Below are positions 26,534 to 35,706 of a stretch of DNA of 64,000 bases, in pieces. Position numbers and translations under genes: made by a program. Position 1 is the stretch's first letter. The number at the start of each line of letters is the position of its first letter. The DNA lies in the NCBI GenBank assembly GCA_015068665.1, contig SVKB01000012.1, positions 1-64,000 of the forward strand, in the 5' to 3' direction. A model generated the notes under the pieces. The model worked only from the letters and a program-made list of their open reading frames with translations, did no database searches and was not told the origin of the DNA. This DNA is from Oscillospiraceae bacterium (GTDB lineage Bacteria > Bacillota > Clostridia > UMGS1840 > HGM11507).

Positions 26534-26596
26534 TTTATCCCTTCTCTCTCAATATTACTGTTATTATATACCTAAATCCTTTCCAAAATCAAGAAA

Positions 26597-26618
26597 AAGA
26601 TGTGGCAAGCCACATCTT
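26597..26618 (-). terminator. Terminator of the Cys-rich protein gene
   Basis: AAGATGTGGC and GCCACATCTT form a 10-bp stem with a 2-base loop; on the minus strand it ends in a run of T residues just after the stop at 26625. Confidence 0.85.
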
Positions 26619-26624
26619 TTTACT

Positions 26625-27398
26625 TTACATAGGTGGGAAAAACTCTTCAACGGGGAAGCAAAGGTTTTTAAACACATTGCACGGATCCTCATCGGTTGAG
26701 CCTTCACATTCCTTATCCGGTATGCAGAAATCATATACGGGAATCATAAGCTGAACATTTCTTTCAAGCTTTACAATAGTGAATATACCTATTGTAACAT
26801 AGATTATCTTACTGTCACCTGCGGATACAAGGTCATCCTCAAAGCAGCAGCATATAGGTCCGGGTACTGCGGTAATATCCACATCGCAGCAGCAGTTGCA
26901 TTTTTCCTTTTCAACTATTTTTGCATTAAGGGCAACAGGGTCAACAACCTCAACCACCGAGCGGGGCAGGTTGGTTTTAACACATTCTGCCACATCCTGC
27001 TCGTTTGGTCTGTACTGAGAAGAATAAATTCTTGCATTACCCTCAGAGCCGTAAAGAATAATCTTTTTATCAAAGGTAGCCAGACCTTCAACCGTTGTAG
27101 GTCTGCCGCAGCCGGTAAATAAATCAAGAGTGATTTTAAAGAAGTATTTCACACTTACTGTGTAATAGCCCTTATTGAATGCTACGGGCTCAACATCTGA
27201 ATACACCCAGATTATTTCCGCACTTTTAATTTTTACACTTATTGCACGGTCAGCAACTTCCTGTCCGGCACGGGTTAAGTATACTCTTAAATCTTCAAGA
27301 CAATCCTTTTCGCGACAGGAATCATACACCTTATCGGTATGGATGCAAACCTTATCCTTGACATTTCCAGCAGGACAACTATTACATTTATCTGCCAT
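26625..27398 (-). CDS. Cysteine-rich conserved clostridial protein, function unknown
   Basis: The start is the ATG at 27396-27398 behind GGAGG, giving 257 residues. There are about 21 cysteines, concentrated at the N-terminus (CNSCPAGNVKDKVC, DSCREKDC), in the middle (CNCCCDVDI, ICCCFEDD) and near the end (CIPDKEC). The intervening sequence is beta-rich without membrane segments. I recall similar proteins in many clostridia without assigned function. The cysteine content and lack of a signal peptide would fit a spore-coat or metal-binding protein; this is inference. It has its own terminator. Confidence 0.75.
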   Translation of the reverse strand: MADKCNSCPAGNVKDKVCIHTDKVYDSCREKDCLEDLRVYLTRAGQEVADRAISVKIKSAEIIWVYSDVEPVAFNKGYYTVSVKYFFKITLDLFTGCGRPTTVEGLATFDKKIILYGSEGNARIYSSQYRPNEQDVAECVKTNLPRSVVEVVDPVALNAKIVEKEKCNCCCDVDITAVPGPICCCFEDDLVSAGDSKIIYVTIGIFTIVKLERNVQLMIPVYDFCIPDKECEGSTDEDPCNVFKNLCFPVEEFFPPM

Positions 27399-27469
27399 TA
27401 TTATAACCTCCATAAACTGTTTAGAGATGTTATATCTCATTACCATTTTATGAAGAAAAATAAAAATGG

Positions 27470-28318
27470 TTAATTTTCTTTTATCATTACCAGATTATAA
27501 ATCTCTCTTTTGGAAAGATTTCTGTCCTCTGCGCATTTTTTTATTGCCTCTTTTTTTGTAAAACCCTTTTCAACATAATAATCAACATGAGCCTCAATAG
27601 TCATAGAAGAAAACAAATCATCTTCCTCCGGCTTATCCTCCGCACCGCTTACGCAAAGAACATATTCTCCCTTCGGCTCTTTTTCGCCGTAATAGGAAAG
27701 GGCTTCGGAAACGGTCATTCTAAGTGCTTCGTTATGAATTTTGGTAAGCTCTCTTAATATTGCAATATTGCGGTTTCCGAAAACCTCATTTATACATTCT
27801 AAGGTTGATATAAGCTTATGGGGGGCTTCGTAAAATACCAGAGTGTATTTAATATTTTTTATTTCTTCAAGTTCTTTTAGTTTTTCCTGCTTTTTATGCG
27901 GTAAAAAGCCGTAAAACATAAAGCGTTTTGAATCCAGTCCGCAAAGGGTAACTGCAGTTATTGCGGCGCAGGGACCGGGAAGGGATTCAATTTCAATCCC
28001 GTTTTCTATACATTCCTTAACAAGCTGTTCACCGGGATCGGAAATAACGGGAGTTCCCGCATCTGACACAAGGGCAACATTTTTTCCTGCTTTAAGCTCG
28101 TTTATTATAACTGCCCCTTTATACTGCTTATTATGCTCAAAATAGCTGATAAGAGGCTTTTTAATATCAAAATGGTTAAGAAGCTTAAGGGTATGCCTTG
28201 TATCCTCGGCAGCAACAAGGTCAACCATCCTTAAGGTTTCAAGGACTCTTAAGGTTATATCTCCGAGATTGCCGATGGGGGTTGCACAAATATATAATTT
28301 ACCGTACACTTTTTTCAC
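27470..28318 (-). CDS. rsmI: 16S rRNA (cytidine-1402-2'-O)-methyltransferase
   Basis: RsmI methylates the ribose of C1402 in the 30S P site. The 282-residue protein has the tetrapyrrole-methylase fold with the family N-terminus LYICATPIGNLGDITLR, AAEDTRHTLKLLNHF, and the glycine-rich SDAGTPVISDPG motif. The C-terminal ~50 residues form the small helical extension. Length is standard. Followed by no close gene; upstream is a terminator separating it from jag. Confidence 0.95.
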   Translation of the reverse strand: MKKVYGKLYICATPIGNLGDITLRVLETLRMVDLVAAEDTRHTLKLLNHFDIKKPLISYFEHNKQYKGAVIINELKAGKNVALVSDAGTPVISDPGEQLVKECIENGIEIESLPGPCAAITAVTLCGLDSKRFMFYGFLPHKKQEKLKELEEIKNIKYTLVFYEAPHKLISTLECINEVFGNRNIAILRELTKIHNEALRMTVSEALSYYGEKEPKGEYVLCVSGAEDKPEEDDLFSSMTIEAHVDYYVEKGFTKKEAIKKCAEDRNLSKREIYNLVMIKEN

Positions 28319-28330
28319 TCTTTTCTTTTA

Positions 28331-28360
28331 AAAAAAGCAAGTGGAAACACTTGCTTTTTT
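28331..28360 (-). terminator. Terminator of the yidC-jag transcript
   Basis: AAAAAAGCAAGTG-GAAA-CACTTGCTTTTTT forms a 13-bp stem immediately after the jag stop codon, with T-runs on both strands. Confidence 0.88.
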
Positions 28361-28365
28361 ATGTA

Positions 28366-29031
28366 TTATTCTTCTTCGTTTTCAGTCTTTTTATTAGGGA
28401 ACTTGAAGGAAACAACAAGCTTTCTGTTTGGTTCTTCACCTATTGAATGCGTTTTAACCTTGTTATAATTCTGCAAAGCGGTATGAATAATTCTTCTTTC
28501 ATAAGGCTTCATAGGCTCTAACACAACTTCTTTTCTTGTTCTTATTACCTTCTTTGCCAGACCGTGAGCCAGCTTGGTAAGAGCTTCTTCTCTTTTTGCT
28601 CTGTAGTCCTCGGTGTCAACAATTACCTTATAGAAGGATTCAAATTCCTTATTGACATAAAGCTGAACAACATGCTGAAGTGCATCAAGGGTTTCCCCTC
28701 TTCTTCCGATGACCATCCCCATATTCTCACCGTCAAGGCTTACTTCAACACGGTTATTTTCCTTAATCGCGATTTCACAGGATGCAGAAATTCCCATTTT
28801 TTCAAGAACTGTGATAACAAATTCCTCGGTTTTTGCTGCAACATCGCCGTTGTCATTACCTTCAACAATAATTCTTACCTTTGCGTCCTTCTGACCAAAG
28901 AGTCCGAAAATACCCTTGCTGCTTGTTTCAAGAATTTCTATTTTTACATCTTCTCTTGAAACCTTAAGCTCTGCAAGACCTGCTTCAATAGCCTGCTCGG
29001 TATCTTTACCGGTAGCAATTAATTCTCTCAT
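28366..29031 (-). CDS. jag: RNA-binding protein Jag/KhpB (SpoIIIJ-associated)
   Basis: The 221-residue protein has the three Jag parts: Jag_N (about residues 1-50, TGKDTEQAIEAGLAEL), a KH domain with GMVIGRRGETLDALQ, and a C-terminal R3H domain (MKPYERRIIHTALQ). It binds RNA and affects cell elongation and sporulation in relatives. It starts six bases after the yidC stop, the normal yidC-jag arrangement. Confidence 0.96.
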   Translation of the reverse strand: MRELIATGKDTEQAIEAGLAELKVSREDVKIEILETSSKGIFGLFGQKDAKVRIIVEGNDNGDVAAKTEEFVITVLEKMGISASCEIAIKENNRVEVSLDGENMGMVIGRRGETLDALQHVVQLYVNKEFESFYKVIVDTEDYRAKREEALTKLAHGLAKKVIRTRKEVVLEPMKPYERRIIHTALQNYNKVKTHSIGEEPNRKLVVSFKFPNKKTENEEE

Positions 29032-29037
29032 TATGGC

Positions 29038-29910
29038 TTATCTCCTTTTCTGATTTTTCGCAACTGAGCTTGCACCCTTAACGGCAATCTCAGTAGCGAG
29101 TCTTTCCTTGATTACTCTGTCCAAAGTATAAAACTGAATTATCTGCAGAATACTGTTAACACTCCAGTATAAGCTTAAGCCCGTAGGAACCTGGAAGCCG
29201 AAAAATAAAATCATAATCGGCATCATATAAAGCATTACCTTCTGACTTGACTGAGCTTCACTCTGAGTTTTGTTCTGTGCCTGCATCAGGTAGCTGCTGA
29301 GCAGGGTAAGTGCCGCAGCAAGCACTGGTAAAATCCATGCAGCTGAAAGCACGGAAAATTCCGGGGTAACCGATAAATTCAAACCGAAGAAGTTAAAATC
29401 TATCCCTTCAAATCCCGGTATTATACTCTGAACCTTATCTATAAAATCAGGCTGACTGATTTTGTTTGCAATATCAATTTCGTATCTGTAAGGAGACATG
29501 GTCTTGGTAATAGTAAGACCGATAACCTTTGCAAGCTCGTTTATTTTATCGCCTGCAAGTCCTAACATAAAGGACAGTGGTTTTGCTATTGCTCCGTACA
29601 AACCGATAAGTATGGGAAACTGTAACAAGGTAGGAAGACAGCTTGCAAAGGGGCTGATGTTATATTCCTGATAGATTTTCATCATTTCCTGACTTTGCTT
29701 TTCCTTGTCATTAGCATACTTGGTCTGAATTTCATTCATAAGCGGCTGAATTTCCTGCATTGCAGCCATTGACTTCTGCTGCTTGATTGTAAGCGGCATT
29801 ATTATAAGCTTAAACAAAACGGATATTACGATAATGGTAAAACCGTAGTTTGATAAAAACCCGTAGATTAAATTCATTATATAACCTATGGGAGCTCCTA
29901 AAAAATCCAT
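29038..29910 (-). CDS. yidC: Membrane protein insertase YidC/SpoIIIJ
   Basis: YidC inserts and folds membrane proteins. The 290-residue protein begins with a membrane segment, then has the conserved cytoplasmic hairpin (IKQQKSMAAMQEIQPLMNEI) and four further segments, with LPTLLQFPILIGLYGAI near the middle. No lipoprotein signal is present, as in clostridial forms. A long loop (residues 115-165) precedes the last three helices. It lies in the conserved rpmH-rnpA-yidD-yidC-jag series. Confidence 0.96.
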   Translation of the reverse strand: MDFLGAPIGYIMNLIYGFLSNYGFTIIVISVLFKLIIMPLTIKQQKSMAAMQEIQPLMNEIQTKYANDKEKQSQEMMKIYQEYNISPFASCLPTLLQFPILIGLYGAIAKPLSFMLGLAGDKINELAKVIGLTITKTMSPYRYEIDIANKISQPDFIDKVQSIIPGFEGIDFNFFGLNLSVTPEFSVLSAAWILPVLAAALTLLSSYLMQAQNKTQSEAQSSQKVMLYMMPIMILFFGFQVPTGLSLYWSVNSILQIIQFYTLDRVIKERLATEIAVKGASSVAKNQKRR

Positions 29911-29948
29911 ATTTTCACATCCTTATTATTAAACAAATATTCCTTGTT

Positions 29949-30161
29949 TTAAGGGTAATCTACCCCTCCCTTTGAAAAGGGATTGCATCTTAATATGCGC
30001 CATACCGCCTTTACGGAGCCTTTTAAAATCCCGTATTTTTCAATGGCGAGTATCGCATATTCCGAGCAGGTTGGAATATATCTACAGGTAGGATACCTTT
30101 TTAACGGGGACAAATATTTTCTGTAAAATTTAATCGGCAGAAGAAAAATTTTCTTAAGCAT
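29949..30161 (-). CDS. yidD: Membrane protein insertion efficiency factor YidD
   Basis: The 70-residue protein carries the family pattern [21 protein letters not shown] and ends KGGVDYP. YidD is thought to assist insertion near YidC. The start shares one base with the rnpA stop (TGATG). Length and position are typical. Confidence 0.95.
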   Translation of the reverse strand: MLKKIFLLPIKFYRKYLSPLKRYPTCRYIPTCSEYAILAIEKYGILKGSVKAVWRILRCNPFSKGGVDYP

Positions 30162-30493
30162 CAGATCAGCCCTGCCTTCTTAAACATATATTTAAGAGCA
30201 GAAAGAAGCTTGTTATAGTCAACCTGAGCCGCCATACTTCTTGCCACAATGACAATATCCAAAGATGAAGGGATTTTTCCTTCAAGCTCCCTGTATGCTT
30301 CTTTTATTCTTCGCCTTACACGGTTTCTTATAACCGCTTTACCCACTTTTTTTGTAACGGTAATTCCAAGACGGTTATTTTCAAATCTGTTATTCCTAAA
30401 GTAAAGTATAAGACAATCGGAGGAAATAAATTGCCCCCGTCTGTACAGATATGAAAAAGTTCTGTTTTCCTTGATAGATACGGTTTTCAGCAT
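30161..30493 (-). CDS. rnpA: Ribonuclease P protein component
   Basis: RnpA is the protein subunit of RNase P, which matures tRNA 5' ends. The 110-residue basic protein contains the RNR signature region ([19 protein letters not shown]). Length is normal. It overlaps yidD by one base. A strong hairpin separates it from rpmH upstream. Confidence 0.96.
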   Translation of the reverse strand: MLKTVSIKENRTFSYLYRRGQFISSDCLILYFRNNRFENNRLGITVTKKVGKAVIRNRVRRRIKEAYRELEGKIPSSLDIVIVARSMAAQVDYNKLLSALKYMFKKAGLI

Positions 30494-30521
30494 AAAAAAT
30501 CCCGTCTTTTTTCATATTTTA

Positions 30522-30548
30522 AAAAAATGCCGCCCTGAGCGGCATTTT
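30522..30548 (-). terminator. Hairpin between rpmH and rnpA, attenuator or terminator
   Basis: AATGCCGC-CCTGA-GCGGCATT forms an 8-bp GC-rich stem. On the minus strand it is followed by seven T residues. Partial termination here would give more L34 mRNA than rnpA mRNA. Confidence 0.82.
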
Positions 30549-30607
30549 GTTTTCACGGCAAAAGGCCTGTCTTTCAACAAGCTCTAACCATATTATGAGT
30601 AAAAAAA

Positions 30608-30742
30608 TTATGCACTTAGTCTTTTTCTACCCTTTAATCTTCTTCTTGCCAATACTTTTCTGCCGTTAGCAGTTCTCATTCTTTTTCTGAAGCCGTGCTC
30701 TTTGCTTCTCTGTCTTTTCTTAGGCTGATATGTTCTTTTCAT
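30608..30742 (-). CDS. rpmH: 50S ribosomal protein L34
   Basis: The 44-residue protein ([18 protein letters not shown], then [17 protein letters not shown]) is a standard L34. The start at 30740-30742 is set by AGGAGGTG upstream; a longer reading to 30790 is not supported. In most bacteria rpmH faces dnaA, but here a zinc-ribbon gene lies upstream on the same strand. Confidence 0.97.
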   Translation of the reverse strand: MKRTYQPKKRQRSKEHGFRKRMRTANGRKVLARRRLKGRKRLSA

Positions 30743-30824
30743 CTTTCGCACCTCCTTATTCTTATAGGGGAAAGCCTCCCCCACCAACATTCAGGACAAG
30801 TGTGAGTGTTGGTACAACAAAATA

Positions 30825-30853
30825 ATTATATATAAATTTTCCCAAAATGTCAA
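30825..30853 (-). promoter_or_regulatory. Promoter of rpmH-rnpA-yidD-yidC-jag
   Basis: Consensus TTGACA (30848-30853), 17 bases, TATAAT (30825-30830) on the minus strand. The leader contains CCAACA/TGTTGG, a weak hairpin, before the ribosome site. Confidence 0.88.
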
Positions 30854-30865
30854 GAACTATTTTTC

Positions 30866-31225
30866 TTAAACTAACTTTTCTCCGCATTTTGAGCAAAATT
30901 TAGCATCCGCAGGATTCTTTCCCTTACAGGAAGGACATTCCTGAAGCTCTTTAATTTCATCGGTTTGTGCCACCAGGGTTTCAAGCTCCCTGTATTTTCC
31001 GTCAAGGGAAACACAGATTTCCTTTATCTCCTCAGGAAGCTCTGCACCCGCTTTGTATTCGTCGTAAAGCTTTGTGCCGAGAAGCTCAAAAAGCTTGTCA
31101 ATATCGCCCTCAGCCTTTGCAACCTTTACCTTTACCTTGGTAAGCTCAACAAGCTGAGCGGATTTTTCATATACAGCTTCGCCTGTTTTTTTAACAGTTC
31201 CTTTTAAACCTTTGATCCAATCCAT
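30866..31225 (-). CDS. Helical protein with C-terminal zinc ribbon
   Basis: The 119-residue protein is mainly helical (residues 10-90, coiled-coil-like) and ends in a zinc ribbon with two CxxC pairs (CPSCKGKNPADAKFCSKCG). Such proteins are frequent in clostridia without known function. No signal peptide or membrane segment is seen. It follows the MBL-fold hydrolase gene by 14 bases and may belong to its transcript. Confidence 0.8.
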   Translation of the reverse strand: MDWIKGLKGTVKKTGEAVYEKSAQLVELTKVKVKVAKAEGDIDKLFELLGTKLYDEYKAGAELPEEIKEICVSLDGKYRELETLVAQTDEIKELQECPSCKGKNPADAKFCSKCGEKLV

Positions 31226-31239
31226 AATAACAACTCCTT

Positions 31240-31869
31240 TTATATACTATTTACTATACTGTTATGCTTTTTCTCATAGCCTATAGAAGTACTCTCTCCG
31301 TGCCCCGGAAATACCAAAGTATTATCGGGAAGAGTAAAAAGCTTATTTTTTACTGACATAATTTCATCTTTAAACGAGCCTCCGGGAAAATCCCATCTTC
31401 CCACCGAGCCTGAAAAGAGGGTATCACCTGAAAACAGTATTCCTTCCCTGTAAAGACATATACTGCCTTCGGTATGACCGGGAGTTTCAATTACCCTTAA
31501 TTTCTCATTACCGAAGCTTATTTCATCCCCTTCACAAAGGGTCTTATAACCCGATAATTTCTCAAAGCCTTCATTTGCATACATAAGAAGGCTTCTTGAG
31601 GGATCAAAAAGAGCGGGTTCTTCTTTTTCCGAAACAAGCGGTATAAGTGTAGGAAAGTATTTTTTTATATCATAATATCCAAGAACATGATCAAAATGAA
31701 AATGTGTAAACACAACATATTCTATACTTAGATCAAGCTTTTTTATTTCATTTATAATCCTGTCACCCTCAGCGCCGGGATCTATTACTATGCCTTTTTT
31801 TGCCGTCTCATCCCAGACTATATAGCAATTTGTGGAAAGCTCCCCTACGGGAACGGTTATATGCTTCAT
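31240..31869 (-). CDS. Metallo-beta-lactamase-fold hydrolase, glyoxalase II-like
   Basis: The 209-residue protein has the metal-binding motif FTHFHFDHVLG, then ETPGHTEGSICL, LFSGDTLFSGSVGRWDFPGG and the final PGHGEST. This matches the short YcbL/glyoxalase II-like subgroup of MBL hydrolases, which hydrolyse thioesters. The real substrate is uncertain. It begins two bases after the DUF4364 gene stop, so they are translationally close. Confidence 0.9.
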   Translation of the reverse strand: MKHITVPVGELSTNCYIVWDETAKKGIVIDPGAEGDRIINEIKKLDLSIEYVVFTHFHFDHVLGYYDIKKYFPTLIPLVSEKEEPALFDPSRSLLMYANEGFEKLSGYKTLCEGDEISFGNEKLRVIETPGHTEGSICLYREGILFSGDTLFSGSVGRWDFPGGSFKDEIMSVKNKLFTLPDNTLVFPGHGESTSIGYEKKHNSIVNSI

Positions 31870-31871
31870 TT

Positions 31872-32408
31872 TTACACATCTTTCATTACATTTTTCGTAG
31901 TTTCCATATATATTTCGGTAGCATTTTTTAAGAAATGCTCTTTGGTACGAAGTGCCAGATCACGGGACCCTACATTGACATTAAGCTCAAAGAGTAAATC
32001 CCCTTTTTCAAATATTCTTAAATAAACATTGAATTCGCCCTTTTCCGAAACCACTATATCCGATTCGACTGCGGTTTTCGGAAGCTCTGCGGTTAACTGC
32101 TTTTTTATGCAGAATAAAAGCTTTTGTCTTACCATAAAGGGAATTTTATTCTGAAAGCATTCTATAGATTCATAGGTGTTTTCACAAAGCTCGTATTTAT
32201 ACTCACCTTCCTCTTTAAAGGTTCGTATCCATCCTATTTTTATAACATCAAAAAGACATTTCTGAAAAAGATAATAATCAATATCCACATCCTCCAGCGC
32301 CATCTGGGTAAGCAAGCGGTTAGTTACCGGCTTACCGTAATGCTTCAGGACAAAAAGCACTATAAGCTTTATATTAAATTCATTACTGAGAATTCCCTGA
32401 TATGCCAT
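31872..32408 (-). CDS. DUF4364 family protein
   Basis: A 178-residue soluble protein that matches DUF4364, a clostridial family with an N-terminal winged-helix-like part (NEFNIKLIVLFVLKHYGKPV, LTQMALEDVDIDYYLFQKC). A regulatory or DNA-binding role is suspected for the family but unproven. It forms a close pair with the MBL hydrolase gene and follows the DUF4430 lipoprotein by 20 bases. Confidence 0.82.
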   Translation of the reverse strand: MAYQGILSNEFNIKLIVLFVLKHYGKPVTNRLLTQMALEDVDIDYYLFQKCLFDVIKIGWIRTFKEEGEYKYELCENTYESIECFQNKIPFMVRQKLLFCIKKQLTAELPKTAVESDIVVSEKGEFNVYLRIFEKGDLLFELNVNVGSRDLALRTKEHFLKNATEIYMETTKNVMKDV

Positions 32409-32428
32409 AAATTATCCTTTCGTTTTTA

Positions 32429-32866
32429 TTATTGCACGGTATATACAAATTCATAACGGGCACCTTCCGTGACATCCTCGCTGTCAACACCCGTAAGAAG
32501 ACTTTCACCGTTTTTCAAAAACGCCCAGAAGCTCTGCGTTTTACTGTAGTCAGCCTCAATGCCGTTAACAAATTTCACGTAAAGACCGTAGGTTCCTATC
32601 TCGCCCGAAATAAGTTTATGCTCCAAAAGAGCCTCTCCAACGGTTTTCTTATCTGTTTTTACAGTAAAAACCACCTCTTTATCCTGCGCACTGACTGAAA
32701 GTGTAAAGACTTTCTGACCGTTACCGATTTCAGCATCTTCGGTATAGGTTGCATTCTCCCACAAATTAACTGCCTTCTTCTCCACACAGGAGCTAAAGCT
32801 TAAGGTAAGAGCCACAGTTAAAAGTAACACGATTAAATTTTTGCCGTAGGTTTTCAAAAAAGACAT
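32429..32866 (-). CDS. DUF4430 lipoprotein
   Basis: The 145-residue protein has a lipoprotein-type signal (IVLLLTVALTLSFSSC, with the cysteine as lipidation site). Its DUF4430 domain includes TVKTDKKTVGEALLEHKLI and GIEADYSKTQSFWAFLKNG. This fold resembles the C-terminal domain of transcobalamin-like proteins and occurs in extracytoplasmic lipoproteins. The ligand is not known. It is the first of a probable DUF4430-DUF4364-MBL-zinc ribbon transcript. Confidence 0.85.
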   Translation of the reverse strand: MSFLKTYGKNLIVLLLTVALTLSFSSCVEKKAVNLWENATYTEDAEIGNGQKVFTLSVSAQDKEVVFTVKTDKKTVGEALLEHKLISGEIGTYGLYVKFVNGIEADYSKTQSFWAFLKNGESLLTGVDSEDVTEGARYEFVYTVQ

Positions 32867-32947
32867 CTCCTTTGGATATTAAAAAACAATTTGCTAAACT
32901 TATTATATCATATAAAACACTGTCGGTCAATATTACTTAGATGAATT

Positions 32948-33637
32948 TTACATCTTCACAATATTCTCTATCTCACAAAGCTTAGCTATTTCATAGGTAA
33001 CCGGAATATTAAGGGTATTTTCGTTATGAGACGGATTAAACCAGCAGGTATCAATACCGTAATTAAAACCGCCCCTCATATCTCCGCTTAAGGAATCCCC
33101 TATAATAAGCACTTCCTTTTTATCGCAAATTCCGAGTTTTTCAAATACGTAATCAAAAAAGGCCTTATTGGGTTTTTCAGAGCCGATATTCTCGGATATA
33201 AAAACAGCATCAAAAATCTTATCAAGCCCTGAGTTTTTAAGCTTTTTCTCCTGGGCAACCCTGGTGCCGTTGGTAACTGCTGCAATAGTGTATTTCCCCT
33301 TCTTTGAAAGAAGGAGCTCTTTTGCATTTTCAATAAATACAACACAGTCTCCCAGGGTTTCCTGATAATCCCGGTTAAAATCCTCTGCGATTTCGGTATC
33401 TGCACCTATCTCATTAAAAAATTCATGAAAGCGCCCTATAAGGATTTCCTCCTTGGTAAGCTCATTATTTTCAAGCTTACGCCAATATTCGGCATTTATG
33501 GCGGAATAGCGCTTCAGCATTTTGTCGGTACATTCTCCGATATTATATTTTTTAAAAAGTGTACGTATCGCATAAGCCTCTGCCGCAAGAAAGTCAAGGA
33601 CGGTACCGTCAACATCCCACAGTAAATATTTATACAT
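32948..33637 (-). CDS. HAD-family pyrimidine 5'-nucleotidase, YjjG type
   Basis: The 229-residue HAD hydrolase has motif I as LLWDVDGTVLDF, motif II as AVTNGTRVAQEKKLKNSGL, and motif III/IV as GSEKPNKAFFDYVFEKLG with IIGDSLSGDMRGG. The TNG and GSEKP motifs are those of the YjjG/YfnB subgroup that removes phosphate from non-canonical pyrimidine nucleotides. Length is normal. It is alone, followed by the DUF4430 gene. Confidence 0.86.
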   Translation of the reverse strand: MYKYLLWDVDGTVLDFLAAEAYAIRTLFKKYNIGECTDKMLKRYSAINAEYWRKLENNELTKEEILIGRFHEFFNEIGADTEIAEDFNRDYQETLGDCVVFIENAKELLLSKKGKYTIAAVTNGTRVAQEKKLKNSGLDKIFDAVFISENIGSEKPNKAFFDYVFEKLGICDKKEVLIIGDSLSGDMRGGFNYGIDTCWFNPSHNENTLNIPVTYEIAKLCEIENIVKM

Positions 33638-33726
33638 ATTATGCTCCTTATTTTAAAAGCTACATCGCAGGTTCCACATTAAATTATATCATACATAAAG
33701 TTAAAAATAAATACATTTTTGAAAAT

Positions 33727-33758
33727 AAAAAAGGAAAGTGAAAATCACTTCCCTTTTT
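33727..33758 (-). terminator. Terminator of pckG
   Basis: AAGGAAAGTG pairs with CACTTCCCTT (one mismatch), with an AAAAT loop and a T-run on either side, 18 bases after the pckG stop. Confidence 0.78.
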
Positions 33759-33775
33759 AATAAACTTATTTAAGA

Positions 33776-35548
33776 TTACTTAAGGTTGCCTTCCAATGTA
33801 GCTAACTGATCAGCCATTTCCTTTGGAAGTTTATCGCCGAACTGTGCGAAGTATTCCTTGATGTTTTCAACATCTTCAAGCCATACCTTGTTATCAATTG
33901 AAAGTAAAGCTTCGATTTCTTCTGTTGTCATATCAAGACCTTCAACGTCGATATCAGCAACATCGGGAACATAACCGATAGCACATTCCTTAGCGCCAAC
34001 CTTACCGTCGCATCTGTCAAGAATCCAGTTAAGAACTCTCATATTGTCGCCAAATCCGGGCCACATAAAGTCATCATTTTCATCTTTTCTGAACCAGTTA
34101 ACGTGGAAGATTTTAGGAGCCTTATCGCCTAATTTCTTACCCATGTCTAACCAGTGCTGCCAGTAAGAAGCCATATTGTAACCAACGAACGGTTTCATAG
34201 CCATTGGGTCACGTCTTACAACACCAACTGCACCTGCTGCTGCAGCTGTTGTTTCAGATGCCATTGTAGCACCTACGAATGTACCGTGTTCCCAATCTCT
34301 TGACTGATATACTAAAGGAGCACACTTAGCACGTCTGCCACCGAATACGATTGCAGATACGGGAACTCCCATTGGATTTTCAAATTCAGAAGAAATACAT
34401 GGGCAGTTGATAGCAGGAGCTGTAAATCTTGAGTTAGGATGAGCAAGCTTGTTACCTGCTTCTGTATATTCCTTACCGTTAACTAAAGCACCCTTCCATT
34501 CGGTTGCATTAACAGGAGGATTCTTATCAAGACCTTCCCACCAAACTGTGTTATCGTCATTATTGATAGCAACGTTTGTAAAGATAGTGTTCTTCTTGGT
34601 TGCTTCCAAAGCATTGAAGTTAGTTTTAACGGAGGTACCGGGAGCAACACCGAAGAAACCTGCTTCAGGATTGATTGCATATAATCTGCCGTCAGGACCG
34701 ATTCTTAACCAAGCGATATCGTCACCAACTGTCCAAACCTTGTAGCCCTTTTCCTTTAAGTATTCAGGTGGGATTAACATAGCAAGGTTGGTCTTACCGC
34801 ATGCAGATGGGAATGCAGCACAGATATATTTAACTTCGCCCTTTGGATTTTCAAGACCTAAGATAAGCATGTGTTCAGCCATCCAGCCTTCCTGCATACC
34901 AAGATAGGATGCAATACGAAGAGCAAAGCACTTTTTACCAAGTAAAACGTTTCCGCCGTAAGCAGAGTTAACAGACATAATTGTCTTATCCTGTGGGAAC
35001 TGAACGATATATCTTTCTTCAGGATCAACATCTCTTTTAGCGTGTAGGCACTTAACGAAATCAGCATTGTCACCAAGAGCTTCCATAACCTTATCGCCAA
35101 CTCTTGTCATAATAACCATGTTAAGTACAACATAGATACTGTCTGTTAATTCAACACCAATCTTAGAGAAAGGAGAACCAACAGGACCCATTGAGTAAGG
35201 AATAACATACATTGTTCTTCCAACCATGGAGTCTTTATAAAGCTTGTTTAGTTTAGCATACATTTCGGAAGGTTCCATCCAGTTGTTGATAGGACCTGCT
35301 TCTTCCTTGGTAGGTGTACAGATGAAGGTTCTGTCTTCAACACGTGCAACGTCGTTTTCTGCTGTTCTGTGATAGTAACAGCCGGGTAACTTTTCCTGAT
35401 TTAACTTGATCATTTCGCCTGTTGCACAAGCTTCTTCTCTTAATGCTTCAAGCTGAGCCTCTTCTCCTGTAATCCAAACGATTTTTTCAGGATTACACAG
35501 AGCTTTCATCTCTTCTAACCAGTTTAAAACTGCCTGATTTTTTGTCAT
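33776..35548 (-). CDS. pckG: GTP-dependent phosphoenolpyruvate carboxykinase
   Basis: The enzyme interconverts oxaloacetate + GTP and PEP + CO2 + GDP. The 590-residue protein has the P-loop AFPSACGKTNLAML, the metal-site region VWTVGDDIAWLR, and the GTP-type signature FGGRRAKCAPLVYQSRDWEHG. These separate it from the ATP-dependent family. In anaerobes it can run in the carboxylating direction toward C4 acids. It is monocistronic, with a strong terminator. A TATAAT at 35613-35618 on the minus strand lies upstream with a poor -35. Confidence 0.97.
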   Translation of the reverse strand: MTKNQAVLNWLEEMKALCNPEKIVWITGEEAQLEALREEACATGEMIKLNQEKLPGCYYHRTAENDVARVEDRTFICTPTKEEAGPINNWMEPSEMYAKLNKLYKDSMVGRTMYVIPYSMGPVGSPFSKIGVELTDSIYVVLNMVIMTRVGDKVMEALGDNADFVKCLHAKRDVDPEERYIVQFPQDKTIMSVNSAYGGNVLLGKKCFALRIASYLGMQEGWMAEHMLILGLENPKGEVKYICAAFPSACGKTNLAMLIPPEYLKEKGYKVWTVGDDIAWLRIGPDGRLYAINPEAGFFGVAPGTSVKTNFNALEATKKNTIFTNVAINNDDNTVWWEGLDKNPPVNATEWKGALVNGKEYTEAGNKLAHPNSRFTAPAINCPCISSEFENPMGVPVSAIVFGGRRAKCAPLVYQSRDWEHGTFVGATMASETTAAAAGAVGVVRRDPMAMKPFVGYNMASYWQHWLDMGKKLGDKAPKIFHVNWFRKDENDDFMWPGFGDNMRVLNWILDRCDGKVGAKECAIGYVPDVADIDVEGLDMTTEEIEALLSIDNKVWLEDVENIKEYFAQFGDKLPKEMADQLATLEGNLK

Positions 35549-35706
35549 AGTAGTTTCCTCCTATTGATATATTAAAATTTTTGCGATTTTACACAACTAC
35601 ATTATACACTAATCTTTAGCAAAAATAAAGAGTTTTTTTAAAATATTTTAATTAAAGTTAATTTTGCTTAATTTTAGCTAATTTATGCAAAGAAAGGAGG
35701 TTTTTT

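Noticed and set aside
30743-30865. Replication origin next to rpmH
   Set aside because: No dnaA gene and no cluster of TTATCCACA-like boxes; the sequence is explained by the rpmH promoter and leader.
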